From: Phyllobacterium brassicacearum
GTDB lineage: Bacteria > Pseudomonadota > Alphaproteobacteria > Rhizobiales > Rhizobiaceae
DNA length: 64,000 nt
Assembly: GCF_003010955.1 (NCBI RefSeq)
Contig: NZ_PGGO01000016.1
Location: forward strand, 1 to 64,000
Direction: 5' to 3'
Numbering within the stretch: position 1 is the stretch's first letter; each line of letters opens with the position of its first letter. The position numbers and the translations under genes are program-made. The notes below the pieces were generated by a model. It saw nothing but the letters and a program-made list of their open reading frames with translations. It ran no database searches and was not told the DNA's origin. This document shows positions 29,511 to 38,160 of the stretch, in pieces.

Positions 29511-30430
29511 TCCGCCAGCCGCATACGTTTCATGAACCAGGTGCTTAGAATGATTGTCGCGAAGAGAACAAACAGCGAAATCGCTGCGGCATAACCCGTA
29601 TCGGCAAAGCGGTAGGCAACCTGATAGACATAGAGGCTCAATACCTTGGTCCGGTCAGCTGGACCCCCGCCCGTCAAGATGAAGACGAGGTCGAAAAGAC
29701 GCAACGCATCCATCACGCGCAACAGCAGGGCAATGGCGATAACCGGTTTGAGGAATGGCAGCGTCAGGTCCCAGAACTGCCGCCAGGACGAGGCGCCGTC
29801 GAGCGCGGCCGCTTCATAGGGCTCGACGGGTAGGCTGGCCAGGCCTGCCAGCATCAGCAGGAATATGAAGGGTGTCCATTGCCAGACATCGGCGACTATG
29901 ATCGAGAACATCGCTAGGTTCGCGTCGCCTGCCCATGCCTGCAACGGGAGGCCAAGACGGAACATGATTTCATTCAGGACGCCGAACTGAGGTTCGTAGA
30001 TAATCTTCCATGTGATCGCGACGGCGATCGGCGGCAGCATCATCGGAATCATCAGGACCGTCTTCAGGAACGTCAGCCGGCGGATATACTTGTCGAGGAG
30101 GAGTGCCAGGCCAAGACCGAGAAGAAACTCGGCCGTCACTGCCAAAACCGTAAATATTATGGTGTTCCGGAGCGCGACATGGAATTGTCCGTCAGAAAGA
30201 AGCCGCGCGAAATTGCCGGAGCCGACGAACTCCCAGGGCAAATCAGGGTTCGGGCTGATCTTGTGAACCGCCGCATAGAACATGTAGACACTGGGAAAGA
30301 TCGTCAGCGTCAGCAGTATGAGTACTGTCGGCGCAAGCATGAGAATGCGCAAATGGCGCTCCACCCACCGCTCCAGACCGCGACCCGTTCGAAGCTGCGC
30401 CATCAAAGTGCCGTTGTCGGCCTTCAGCAT
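29507..30430 (-). CDS. Sugar ABC importer permease, MalF type
   Basis: 307 residues, six helices, with the EAA motif YEAAALDGASSWRQFWDLTLP. ATG 30430 is preceded by GGGAG and is preferred to the longer open frame starting at 30550, whose extra residues are Gly/Pro-rich and nonconserved. It pairs with the MalG-type permease to form the membrane channel. Confidence 0.92.
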   Translation of the reverse strand: MLKADNGTLMAQLRTGRGLERWVERHLRILMLAPTVLILLTLTIFPSVYMFYAAVHKISPNPDLPWEFVGSGNFARLLSDGQFHVALRNTIIFTVLAVTAEFLLGLGLALLLDKYIRRLTFLKTVLMIPMMLPPIAVAITWKIIYEPQFGVLNEIMFRLGLPLQAWAGDANLAMFSIIVADVWQWTPFIFLLMLAGLASLPVEPYEAAALDGASSWRQFWDLTLPFLKPVIAIALLLRVMDALRLFDLVFILTGGGPADRTKVLSLYVYQVAYRFADTGYAAAISLFVLFATIILSTWFMKRMRLAE

Positions 30431-30512
30431 TGGTGTCTCCCTAGAGCCCTGTCCTGGCACGCCTGAAGTGCCGGGTTCCATGGCACCGAAGGCCATTGCC
30501 GGCGCCGTGGCG

Positions 30513-30538
30513 GGAGCGGGATCCGAAAGCCCCGCTCC
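30513..30538 (-). other. Stem-loop between binding-protein and permease genes
   Basis: GGAGCGGG (30513-30520) pairs with CCCGCTCC (30531-30538), 16 nt after the stop of the solute-binding-protein gene. Such a hairpin can protect the upstream mRNA and give more binding protein than permease. Confidence 0.6.
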
Positions 30539-30553
30539 GAATCGACCCATTTA

Positions 30554-31813
30554 CTACTTAAGGCCTGTAATCTGTTCGACCGCCGCCTGTGCGTTCTTCA
30601 GGGCCTCTTCCGGTGTGATCGTGCCAGCCACGGCCTTGGAAAGCTCTATGCCGAAGGCATTTTCAATCTCCGGCCACTTCGGGTGACGCGGACGGGGGGT
30701 CGAGGCCTGGATCGCTGCCATCAATACTGGATAGTGTCGGAACTTTTCCTGCGACGTCAGTTCCGGGTCGCTAAAGACCGAGGTCCGGACAGGCGGATTG
30801 CCGCGCTCGGCGGAAATCTTGATTTGCTCGGGCGACGTCGCCCAGAGCATAAAGTCGAAGGCTTCCTGCTTGTTTTTCGAAGCCGACATGATGCCCATAG
30901 TCCAGTGGCCAATTTCCGAGCTGCCGGGCTTCGTGCCAGCCGGAATGGTAGTGTAGGAGATCTTGCCGACCATCTTCGATTGGCTCGGATCTTCAAAAGT
31001 CGCTACCCAGTTCGGCCAGTTAATCGATGAAGCCGCCGTACCGGCGGCGAGAGCCGTGCCAACCTCATTGGCATTATAACTCTCTACCCCCTTAGGCGAG
31101 ACATCGCGTAGCGCTATGAATGTCTTCATAGCAGCTGCGCCTTCCGGCGTGTCGATCGTTACCTTGGTCCGGTCGGCATTGAAAAGATCGGCGCCATAGG
31201 ACCAGAAGATGGGCATGAAATCAGCAACCACCGGGTTACCCTGACCGCCGCGGAAAACGTACCCGAAATAGCGGCCGCCGCCGCTTTCAGTCAAGGTCTT
31301 GCCCACCTTCAGCACGTCATCCCAAGTCTGCGGGGCATCAATACCGGCTTCCTTGTACTTGGCGGCGTCATAGAAGAACATCTGCGCATTCCCCACATAG
31401 GGCAGGCATACATAGGGTCCCGTGTTGTAGGGGTTGCGACAGACCGCCAACGACTTCGAAAGGAAATCGTTGTCGGGTCCTTCGATTCCGGCCTTCTTGA
31501 AGTAAGCCGTCAGATCTTCCAGATGCCCGTTCTCGGCGAAGAACGGAATCCATGGGTCGTCCATGAGGATGATATCGAAGACACCGGACTTGGTGGAACC
31601 GGCATTTGCACCCTGTTCGAAAACATTTGCATAAGGCGCCTGGACGATCTCGACCTTGCTGCCCTTCACCTTCGAGTAATCGGCGGCGGCGGCCCTAAGA
31701 CCGTCGCCTTCGCTGCTCGACGGTACGAGGATTGTAATGTCGGCCCATGCGGCTCCAGTGATCGCAAGTGTGGACGCCGCAATTGCCAAGCTGAGAAGAA
31801 GTTTGCGAACCAT
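30554..31813 (-). CDS. Sugar ABC importer solute-binding protein, family 1
   Basis: 419-residue periplasmic binding protein. Signal peptide MVRKLLLSLAIAAST...AAWA, then the family-1 pattern ITILVPSSSEGDGLRAAAAD, GVFDIILMDDPWIPFFAENG, GIDAPQTWDDVLKVGKTL and a C-terminal helix bundle. Start at ATG 31813 with GGGAGG upstream; the frame to 31894 is ignored. First gene of the operon SBP - MalF - MalG - ATPase - SUMF1 - ScyD/E. The sugar is not identifiable by eye. No regulator gene adjoins it. Confidence 0.92.
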   Translation of the reverse strand: MVRKLLLSLAIAASTLAITGAAWADITILVPSSSEGDGLRAAAADYSKVKGSKVEIVQAPYANVFEQGANAGSTKSGVFDIILMDDPWIPFFAENGHLEDLTAYFKKAGIEGPDNDFLSKSLAVCRNPYNTGPYVCLPYVGNAQMFFYDAAKYKEAGIDAPQTWDDVLKVGKTLTESGGGRYFGYVFRGGQGNPVVADFMPIFWSYGADLFNADRTKVTIDTPEGAAAMKTFIALRDVSPKGVESYNANEVGTALAAGTAASSINWPNWVATFEDPSQSKMVGKISYTTIPAGTKPGSSEIGHWTMGIMSASKNKQEAFDFMLWATSPEQIKISAERGNPPVRTSVFSDPELTSQEKFRHYPVLMAAIQASTPRPRHPKWPEIENAFGIELSKAVAGTITPEEALKNAQAAVEQITGLK

Positions 31814-32333
31814 CGTTTCCTCCCTTTCTGGATTGCTGATTAAGCGCTCCTTCCCGGGGGACTCTGGCCTCGGCCCGCCTCCGGACCTCGTCATCCCGAC
31901 CGGCTTCCGGACGGGGCGGTTATTAGTTGCTCGTTCCTCTTAGGATCTTGATTACGCTCTCCTTTTTGGCACTTGTCAAGCAGTAGCCCAAGCTCAGGAC
32001 CTAGCCATTATCGATCCGTTTAAATGAGTTCCATCGCGTGGCGATGGCATTAACTCGCAATATTATCAATGGGATATATCATCAGAACGATTATGACATA
32101 TGTACCGGGAATCTTGCCCTGCGCTTATATGGCGATTAGCGCCTTACTGTCTGTGGAGGTGGACCTTGTTCTGTGTCTCCACCTTTTGGTTCTCCCGCTC
32201 TTGTGTTCAGAACCCGGCCACCCTAGTGCCGAAATTCTACGACTTTAGCCGTACCGAAGGGCGTTGGTGCATCGATCCTTTGTCAACGGTTTGGCGATAG
32301 GAAAGCGAGATCGCAATCAGCTTGATCCGTGCC
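31814..32333. promoter_or_regulatory. Upstream region of the minus-strand sugar ABC operon
   Basis: AT-rich block at 32050-32100 (CAATATTATCAATGGG, GATATATCATC, GATTATGACATATG) could hold the promoter and a regulator site. No confident gene to 32333. Confidence 0.4.
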
Positions 32334-32393
32334 ATGCCCTACAAACACAACTCTGCGCGCCGTCACCATATCCGGAAGATGAAATTTAGAGTG
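32334..32393 (+). pseudogene. IS5-family transposase, N-terminal fragment
   Basis: The frame reads MPYKHNSARRHHIRKMKFRV, the usual beginning of a rhizobial IS5-family transposase (KHN-ARR--I-KMKF-V). Similarity stops at about 32393, exactly where a vapC frame begins, so the rest of the element was deleted at this joint. Confidence 0.6.
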
Positions 32394-32653
32394 CTAAGAA
32401 GGGTTCTCCCGCTTTATCGGAACGAATTGAAGCCATTCTTCACGAAATTCCAGTGCTGCAGCTCGAAGCCCCTATCGATGGTGAATACAGCGGCATACGC
32501 GCCGAACTGGAAGCCGCGGGCCAACCCAAAGGCGGTAATGATCTTCTTATTGCCGCGCACGCTTACACTCTCGGAAACACAATCATCACGGCAAATGTTC
32601 GTGAGTTTGGCAGAGTGACGGGGCTAAAGGTTGAAAACTGGCTCGAACAATAA
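32390..32653 (+). pseudogene. VapC-type PIN-domain toxin, N-terminally truncated
   Basis: From just after a TAG the frame gives LSERIEAILHEIPVLQLEAP, YSGIRAELEAAGQPKGGNDL, LIAAHAYTLGNTIITANVRE and FGRVTGLKVENWLEQ*, the C-terminal two thirds of a VapC ribonuclease. The acidic Asp in GGNDLLIAAHA and the Asn/Arg of TANVREF remain, but the first catalytic Asp region is lost at the junction with the IS5 fragment, and no VapB antitoxin precedes it. Confidence 0.8.
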
Positions 32654-32670
32654 CCCGCTGAGTGCGGTGC

Positions 32671-32724
32671 GGTCCACTTGAGACATCATGCGATTTTCGA
32701 AGCACAGATCGAGAACATCAGGAG
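32671..32724 (+). repeat. Dispersed repeat family, copy 6 (5' end)
   Basis: GGTCCACTTGAGACATCATG then CGATTTTCGAAGCACAGATC and GAGAACATC match the left end of the consensus. Confidence 0.75.
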
Positions 32725-32940
32725 GGCTCGGGTGAAGTCGAGCCTGTCGTAAACCCTTTTTGGCGGTTTGGGCGGTCGGCACACCATCCTGGCATTCCAG
32801 CACGTCGTCCGGCGTCTGCGAGGTCGCTGGCGCGCCAAGAGACCGAACGGTCTCTTCACCACCTGCGCAACGGCAGCGACGGAGGGTAGCACAAGGGCAG
32901 CGATCGCCGTAGCGCCGGCCAATCTCAGGTAGCGCCTCAT
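32686..32940 (-). pseudogene. Secreted-protein gene cut by repeat copy 6
   Basis: ATG 32940 (minus) starts a clean signal peptide (MRRYLRLAGATAIAALVLPS, cleavage after VAA). After about 45 residues the sequence becomes irregular and its last 13 codons are read from the dispersed repeat (FSICASKIA*). The gene lies 74 nt after, and on the same strand as, the DUF1254 gene, so it was probably the second gene of that operon. Confidence 0.6.
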
Positions 32941-33014
32941 GGCTTTTCATCCTTGTCGCCGTCCGGGTCGCGCGGCACCTCATCCGGCGCCGCGCATCAG
33001 TGTGGTCGGGATAG

Positions 33015-34448
33015 TTACTGCGCCACATTGATACCGGGCGGCTGCCACGTCCCTTCGCCCGGCGGCAGGATCGAAGGCGGCGTAGGCTTCGGCCAATATA
33101 GGCGCATCACGAGATAGATTTTGTCGTCCGGCGCCGGAAGCCAATTTGCTTCCTTATCCGCACCGGGACTGTCTTTTTGGATGTACAGCGTCAGCGAGCC
33201 GTCCGCCTCCTTTTTCATCGCCGGCAACATCGGAGAGTTGATGAGGTAGCGATTGATCGGATTCTTGACCAAGAACTGGCTCTTGCCGTCGTACATCGTA
33301 ACGGACCAAAACGCATTCACTGGCGGCAACTGGCCGGGTGCGAAGGTGATGGTGTACTTGTGCTTGCTGCCGTCGAGCGGCGCACCGGTCGCGTCCGTTC
33401 GGGTATAGGGGTACATGGCTTCTACGGCATCGTTGCCCAAGAGACCGCCCTTTGCAGCCCCGGCCCGCATCACCCAATCGCCGTTATAGAAGGCCTCGTC
33501 GCCAAAGAACGAGCCGACGTTCCAGCCGTTGATGTTTTTGTTTCCGCTGGCCAGCCATTTGTCGACCTTGTCGTCACCCTGCTTCATGGCCACCAGGATT
33601 TCGGCTTTATGTTCGAGCGATAGATCCTCGAACTCGAAGGTCTTGCCGGGACCGATGCCAATCTTAGCAAGTTTCGCCCGAATCGCCTTGTCCCTTGACG
33701 TCTCAGGGACGAATTGCAGGGCTGCGTCGAGATATTGGAAGAAGTTATCCTTGATCCCGGCAGTGGTGGCAGGAAGGAACTCGATCTTGGGCGCGGCAGG
33801 CGGAGCGGGACGTTTAAGGAAGGCAGAAAGCGGCTGCGCATTGTAGCCGGCCTGAATTTTCTCGACGTTTGGCATGTCGCCGGGGTTAAAGAGTTGAGTG
33901 CGGATAAGCGCGAGCGTAAACGGCGTCGTCGATTGGAAGACCTTCTTGACCCCGGCGGGTGTTTCACCTTTCCAATCGGGGCCGACTACCAGATAGTCGC
34001 CTGGCTCGGTCCCCGTGGCGCGCGTGCCGATATAGCCAAAATTGTAGGTATTGCCGTCGATCAACTGAACCGAGTAGTAGCGGTCCTTTTCGACCATCGG
34101 CACCGAGATAACCATCGGTTCAGCGCGCAAATCTAGCCAGATGAACGAGTAGGGAGTGTCGCTGTTCGGCGTAATGACTGCCGTATCCTCGGGGGTGGCG
34201 ACATGGTGCTGATTGTTGATTTCGTTGAACGGTGCCTTGAACTGCCCCGAGTTCTTGTCAACGGCGAACTCTTGCATAACCGCATAATTCATCACGAGCG
34301 GTAAGCCGTAGATGAAGCCTTCTTCGGCGATGTCCTTGGCCTCGATGATGCCAGGGTAGCTCTGCGCCATCAGGAGGCTTGGTCTCGCAATCGCGGCGCC
34401 AGCGGCGATCGCCGCGGCGGAGCGAAGTAGATCGCGCTTCGTCAACAT
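33015..34448 (-). CDS. DUF1254/DUF1214 secreted protein
   Basis: 477 residues. Twin-Arg-like or Sec leader (LTKRDLLRSAAAIAAGAAIA), then DUF1254 (about 35-170: EEGFIYGLPLVMNY, ATPEDTAVITPNSDTPYSF, VSVPMVEKDRYYSVQLID, NFGYIGTRATG) and DUF1214 (about 350-450: YTITFAPGQLPPVNAFWSVT, MYDGKSQFLV, LYIQKDSPG). These domains have no settled biochemical role. Two relatives are encoded at 53.9-56.5 kb. It is preceded by inverted repeats that may be an operator. Confidence 0.9.
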   Translation of the reverse strand: MLTKRDLLRSAAAIAAGAAIARPSLLMAQSYPGIIEAKDIAEEGFIYGLPLVMNYAVMQEFAVDKNSGQFKAPFNEINNQHHVATPEDTAVITPNSDTPYSFIWLDLRAEPMVISVPMVEKDRYYSVQLIDGNTYNFGYIGTRATGTEPGDYLVVGPDWKGETPAGVKKVFQSTTPFTLALIRTQLFNPGDMPNVEKIQAGYNAQPLSAFLKRPAPPAAPKIEFLPATTAGIKDNFFQYLDAALQFVPETSRDKAIRAKLAKIGIGPGKTFEFEDLSLEHKAEILVAMKQGDDKVDKWLASGNKNINGWNVGSFFGDEAFYNGDWVMRAGAAKGGLLGNDAVEAMYPYTRTDATGAPLDGSKHKYTITFAPGQLPPVNAFWSVTMYDGKSQFLVKNPINRYLINSPMLPAMKKEADGSLTLYIQKDSPGADKEANWLPAPDDKIYLVMRLYWPKPTPPSILPPGEGTWQPPGINVAQ

Positions 34449-34466
34449 TTGCCGTACTCCTTTATT

Positions 34467-34493
34467 ATTCGATGAGTTATCGAATCGATTCGA
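34467..34493. promoter_or_regulatory. Inverted repeats upstream of the DUF1254 gene
   Basis: ATTCGAT-N5-ATCGAAT (34467-34485) overlaps the perfect palindrome TCGAATCGATTCGA (34480-34493), 19-45 bp upstream of the start codon. Looks like a regulator-binding site; the regulator is unknown. Confidence 0.5.
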
Positions 34494-34712
34494 GCTGTAG
34501 GGCAGCTCCGGAACCCTGGGCGCAATCGCGGAAAAAAATGTACGGTTGTTCGGCGTCGATATCCATTCGAGCAGAACGCCGTGAACTTGTCCCGATTCTT
34601 TAGCCTTTTCGGCGATGCATTTTGTGTTCCCGTCTCGACTTGTCTCAGCAGGAGCTAAAAGCGGTCACGTTCGGCCGCAAGTCATTGATCGATGTAACGA
34701 GATCGCGATCGA

Positions 34713-34922
34713 TCAGCCAGCGCTCAATTCATCGGCCGACAACTTGCCCGATCTTTTGTCCCGCACCATTTCGTAGCTGATTTTCTGACCGTCATTGAGG
34801 CCGCGCATACCCGCCCGCTCTACGGCGGAGATATGAACGAAAACATCGGTGCCGCCATCGTCCGGCTGAATGAAGCCGAAACCTTTGGTCGAGTTGAACC
34901 ATTTAACAGTGCCAGTCGCCAT
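34713..34922 (-). CDS. Cold-shock-domain protein, CspA family
   Basis: 69-residue single-stranded nucleic-acid-binding protein. Both RNA-binding motifs are present: RNP1 KGFGFIQP and RNP2 DVFVHISAV, in the standard order with the start [16 protein letters not shown] 34922 (minus) is preceded by GAAGG. It should act as an RNA chaperone; whether cold-inducible cannot be told. Monocistronic. Confidence 0.93.
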   Translation of the reverse strand: MATGTVKWFNSTKGFGFIQPDDGGTDVFVHISAVERAGMRGLNDGQKISYEMVRDKRSGKLSADELSAG

Positions 34923-35141
34923 TTTTTACCTTCTTCGTGTGCAGGAGTTTTTTTGAAAGATTGAAGACAAGCCGGCTGGAGGTTCATGGTCGCGGGCGGA
35001 AATGTCAATCGGTAGAATTGCTTAGCGAAATCAGGGATTCTCCTGAGAGGGAACCCAGAGCCGCATATCGGGATGAGTGATTTCCAATGAGCGCCTTGAT
35101 TGGTATCGAACCGCGAACTCGTTGAATGGCATCCCGACGAG

Positions 35142-35329
35142 GCGGTTCCACACGAGCCATTATGCGATTTTTGGAGTACATACAGAGAACATAAGTGGCT
35201 GCGGTTTAGCGCCCAAAAGTGGCGACAAACGGTGGGTACAAACGTTCGTTTGAAACGATAGGCCGATAAGCCGATAACGGCATATTTCGATTGAAACCTA
35301 AAGTCTACAAACGACTAAAGTAGCTGACA
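35142..35329 (+). repeat. Dispersed repeat family, copy 7 (most complete, ~188 bp)
   Basis: Runs from GGTTCCACACGAGCCATTAT through GCGATTTTTGGAGTAC, GCGGTTTAGCGCCCAAAAGT, GGCGACAAACGGTGGG, ACGTTCGTTTGAAA, CCGATAACGGCATATTTCGA and TTGAAACCTAAAGTCTAC to AAGTAGCTGACA. All other copies are parts of this order. Read on the minus strand it starts TGTCAGCTACTTTAG, in the style of an IS21-type terminus. No transposase is attached. Confidence 0.85.
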
Positions 35330-35388
35330 AGTTGAGGTGGCAACTGTCGCAACAAACCAGTAGTGTCGCGCTCTTTGCCAGGCAGAAT

Positions 35389-36183
35389 TCACTTTTCGTG
35401 TGTCGACGGGGTGTGGGTGGGCAGTGTCGAGGATGTGGGCGCAAGGACACGTTCGGCTCCATCCGAAATTACAGCTCGCATTGCTGCTTTGGCAGATTGG
35501 ACATCCCTGACATTGATGGCATCGACAATTGCTTTGTGTCGTGCGACCGATTGCCCATGTCTCTCGGGGTTCGGAATCGGCGAACTGATTGTGAAAGTGG
35601 TAACAAGCGCCACCTCGATCAGCGTGCTGATTGAGCGCATGAATGGGTTGCCGGATGCGTCGGCAATAGCAATGTGGAACTGCAGGTCACTGTTGACGAA
35701 ATCTGCAGCCGATTGCTCTGCCCCGTCCATCTTGCCCACGCAGTCGTAAAGCCTTTCAAGCTGCTGCTCGCTTCTGCGAAACGCAGCAAGCCCGGCTGCC
35801 TCCGGTTCCAGTGCGAGGCGCATTTCGAGTAAACTCGAAAGAAATTCGGGACTGGCGCCCGTTTCAAAGTGCCAGACCAAAATGTCCGGGTCGAACAGAT
35901 TCCAATGAGCACGCTTCAGCACCCTGGTTCCGATTTTGGCTTTTGGCTGGATCAATCCTTTTGCGGCTAGCGACTTGAGTGCCTCCCGGAGCACCGTCCT
36001 CGATACTCGAAACTGCTGCAACAATTCTGTATCGCCCGGCAGGATATTGTCTTCCGCATAAAACCCGCTGACGATCTTCAATCCAACATCGCGCATCACA
36101 TGGCCATGATGCGTATGCGAATGTCCAGCTGAGCGGAAGTCATAGTTGGCCAGTTGATTTTCGGGCAGGTCAAGAGGTGGCAT
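35389..36183 (-). CDS. GntR/FadR-family (FCD) transcriptional regulator
   Basis: 264-residue regulator. The winged helix-turn-helix (LLQQFRVSRTVLREALKSLAAKGLI) is followed by an all-helical FCD domain with metal-site residues in DLQFHIAIADASGNPF and ARHKAIVDAI. Start at ATG 36183, where AGGAGG lies 10 nt upstream; this overlaps the yjfF stop by 14 nt. Last gene of the galactofuranose-type import operon and likely its repressor, responding to a sugar acid or related metabolite (inference from the FCD class). Confidence 0.88.
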   Translation of the reverse strand: MPPLDLPENQLANYDFRSAGHSHTHHGHVMRDVGLKIVSGFYAEDNILPGDTELLQQFRVSRTVLREALKSLAAKGLIQPKAKIGTRVLKRAHWNLFDPDILVWHFETGASPEFLSSLLEMRLALEPEAAGLAAFRRSEQQLERLYDCVGKMDGAEQSAADFVNSDLQFHIAIADASGNPFMRSISTLIEVALVTTFTISSPIPNPERHGQSVARHKAIVDAINVRDVQSAKAAMRAVISDGAERVLAPTSSTLPTHTPSTHEK

Positions 36184-37147
36184 TGACCATAGCCCTCCTC
36201 GTTGAAAGGAACACCAAAATCCTTTGCAACGCGATGAATGCAAAAAGGAGAGCACCCACGACGATTTTCGTCCACCAGCTGGACAAACTTCCGTCGAAGA
36301 CGATGTACGTCTGGATGATGCCCTGAATGATCACACCGACAAAGGTGCCGGCAACATAGCCGACACCGCCCGTAAGCAAAGTTCCCCCGATAACAACAGC
36401 GGCGATCGTGTCTAGCTCAACCCCGACCGCGGCCAGCGAGTAGCCGGCGGATGTATAGAGTGAGAAGACGATACCCGCGAGTCCGGACAGGAATCCTGAT
36501 AGGGCGTAGATAGCGATTGTCGTCCGGGCGACAGGAATGCCCATCAGTTCCGCCGAAGTGCGATTCCCCCCGATCGCATATATGTAGGACCCGAACTTGC
36601 TGAAATGAGCCATCATGATACCAACGAGGAAGACCAGCACCATCAGGCAACCGATGAATGTCAAGCGCCCGCCACCCGGCAACCGGTAATACATGCCTTG
36701 CAGCATCGAATAGAATTCGTGATTGATCGGAATAGAATCCGTCGTCATAACGAAACACATCCCGCGCATCAGGAACATCCCGGCCAAGGTCACGATAAAT
36801 GCCGGCACATCGAGATAATAGATAATGAAGCCCATGATCGCCCCAAAGGTCGTAGTAATAACGAGCGCCATGGCAAAAGCTGCCAGCGGATGCACGCCAT
36901 ATTTCGTGATCAGCACGGCAAGCAGGACGCCGGTAAAAGCGATGACCGAGCCGACCGAAAGATCGATGCCTCCCGAAAGAATGACGAACGTCATGCCGAC
37001 AGCTGCGATCCCGAGGAAGGCGTTGTCGGTCAAGAGATTGCCAGCAACCCGAGTGGACAACATCGCGGGAAACTGCATGACGCAGGCAGTATAGGCGAGC
37101 GCGCAGATGAGTAGCGTGGCATAGAATGGAAGAAGCCGCGTGTTCAT
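36170..37147 (-). CDS. yjfF: Galactofuranose-type ABC importer permease YjfF
   Basis: 325-residue inner-membrane permease of the ribose/galactose (CUT2) class. It is strongly YjfF-like: LLTDNAFLGIAAVGMTFVIL, SGGIDLSVGSVIAFTGVLLA, DSIPINHEFY, RLPGGGRLTFIG, GVELDTIAAVVIGGTLLTGG and SSWWTKIVVG follow the E. coli protein closely. It overlaps ytfT by 4 nt (37144-37147), so they are coupled. Forms a heterodimeric channel with YtfT. Confidence 0.92.
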   Translation of the reverse strand: MNTRLLPFYATLLICALAYTACVMQFPAMLSTRVAGNLLTDNAFLGIAAVGMTFVILSGGIDLSVGSVIAFTGVLLAVLITKYGVHPLAAFAMALVITTTFGAIMGFIIYYLDVPAFIVTLAGMFLMRGMCFVMTTDSIPINHEFYSMLQGMYYRLPGGGRLTFIGCLMVLVFLVGIMMAHFSKFGSYIYAIGGNRTSAELMGIPVARTTIAIYALSGFLSGLAGIVFSLYTSAGYSLAAVGVELDTIAAVVIGGTLLTGGVGYVAGTFVGVIIQGIIQTYIVFDGSLSSWWTKIVVGALLFAFIALQRILVFLSTRRAMVNATS

Positions 37148-38160
37148 TGTCGCTTTGCTCCCTTCGCGCGGAATTCAGTTTTCAGGAACTGCCAGCCGCC
37201 CGCGGATGAGAGGGACTGCGCCAGCAGAATCACGATGATCATCACGGCTTTGAGGATGAGATTATATTCCGGAGGAAACCCGGAGAGTAGGATCCCGGTA
37301 TTCATCGCCTGGATGATGATGGCGCCGAGTGCTGACATCAGGATCGAGAAGCGTCCGCCGAACAGCGATGTTCCGCCGATGACAACGGCAAGGATCGCGT
37401 CAAGTTCAAGCCAAAGCCCGGCATTGTTGGCATCGGCGCCGCGGATGTCAGCGGCAACGATGATGCCGGCCAGCGCCGCACACAGACCGCAAAAGGCGTA
37501 AATGATGAGAAGGAGCAGCTTGCTGTTCAATCCGGCATAGCTGCTGGCGCTGCGATTGACGCCGATGGACTCAATCAGCAGTCCAAGTGCAGTCCGTCGA
37601 ACGATTATGATTGCAAACACAAGCAGAGTGGCGGCAATCAGCACCGGCATCGGTATGCCGAGAACCGAGCCCGTACCGAAAAAGATCAGGTCTGGATCGG
37701 TGAAGGTGACGATCGACCCTTCCGTGATGAGCTGGGCGATGCCGCGGCCTGCAACCATCAAGATGAGAGTTGCAACGATCGGTTGGAGATCGAAATAGGC
37801 AACGAGCAACCCGTTCCACAGACCGCAGAAAAGTCCTGTCCCGAGCGCCGCAACCATGACTACAGGCAGTGAATAGCCGGCAACGGTCATTGTGGCGGCG
37901 ATTGCTCCGGAAACTGCCATAACTGCGCCCACCGATAAATCGACGCCACGGCTGGCGATGACCGCCGTCATGCCAACGGCGAGAATGATCACGGGCGCAC
38001 CCCGGTTAAGCACATCGACGAGGCTGCCGAACAACCTCCCATCCTGTAACCGAATATCAAAGAAGCCGGGGAACGCCAGATAGTTCAAAAACAGGATCAG
38101 GGCCAGCGAAAGGAGTTGCGGCGAAGCCTTGGTCAATGCAACTGCATTTATGCGGTTCAT
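37144..38160 (-). CDS. ytfT: Galactofuranose-type ABC importer permease YtfT
   Basis: 338-residue CUT2 permease, YtfT-like: SLVDVLNRGAPVIILAVGMT, AVIASRGVDLSVGAVMAVSG, GLWNGLLVAYFDLQPIVATL, GSIVTFTDPDLIFFGTG, AADIRGADANNAGLWLELDA and FSILMSALGAIIIQ. Its ATG overlaps the ytfR stop by 4 nt. Partner of YjfF. Confidence 0.92.
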   Translation of the reverse strand: MNRINAVALTKASPQLLSLALILFLNYLAFPGFFDIRLQDGRLFGSLVDVLNRGAPVIILAVGMTAVIASRGVDLSVGAVMAVSGAIAATMTVAGYSLPVVMVAALGTGLFCGLWNGLLVAYFDLQPIVATLILMVAGRGIAQLITEGSIVTFTDPDLIFFGTGSVLGIPMPVLIAATLLVFAIIIVRRTALGLLIESIGVNRSASSYAGLNSKLLLLIIYAFCGLCAALAGIIVAADIRGADANNAGLWLELDAILAVVIGGTSLFGGRFSILMSALGAIIIQAMNTGILLSGFPPEYNLILKAVMIIVILLAQSLSSAGGWQFLKTEFRAKGAKRQ

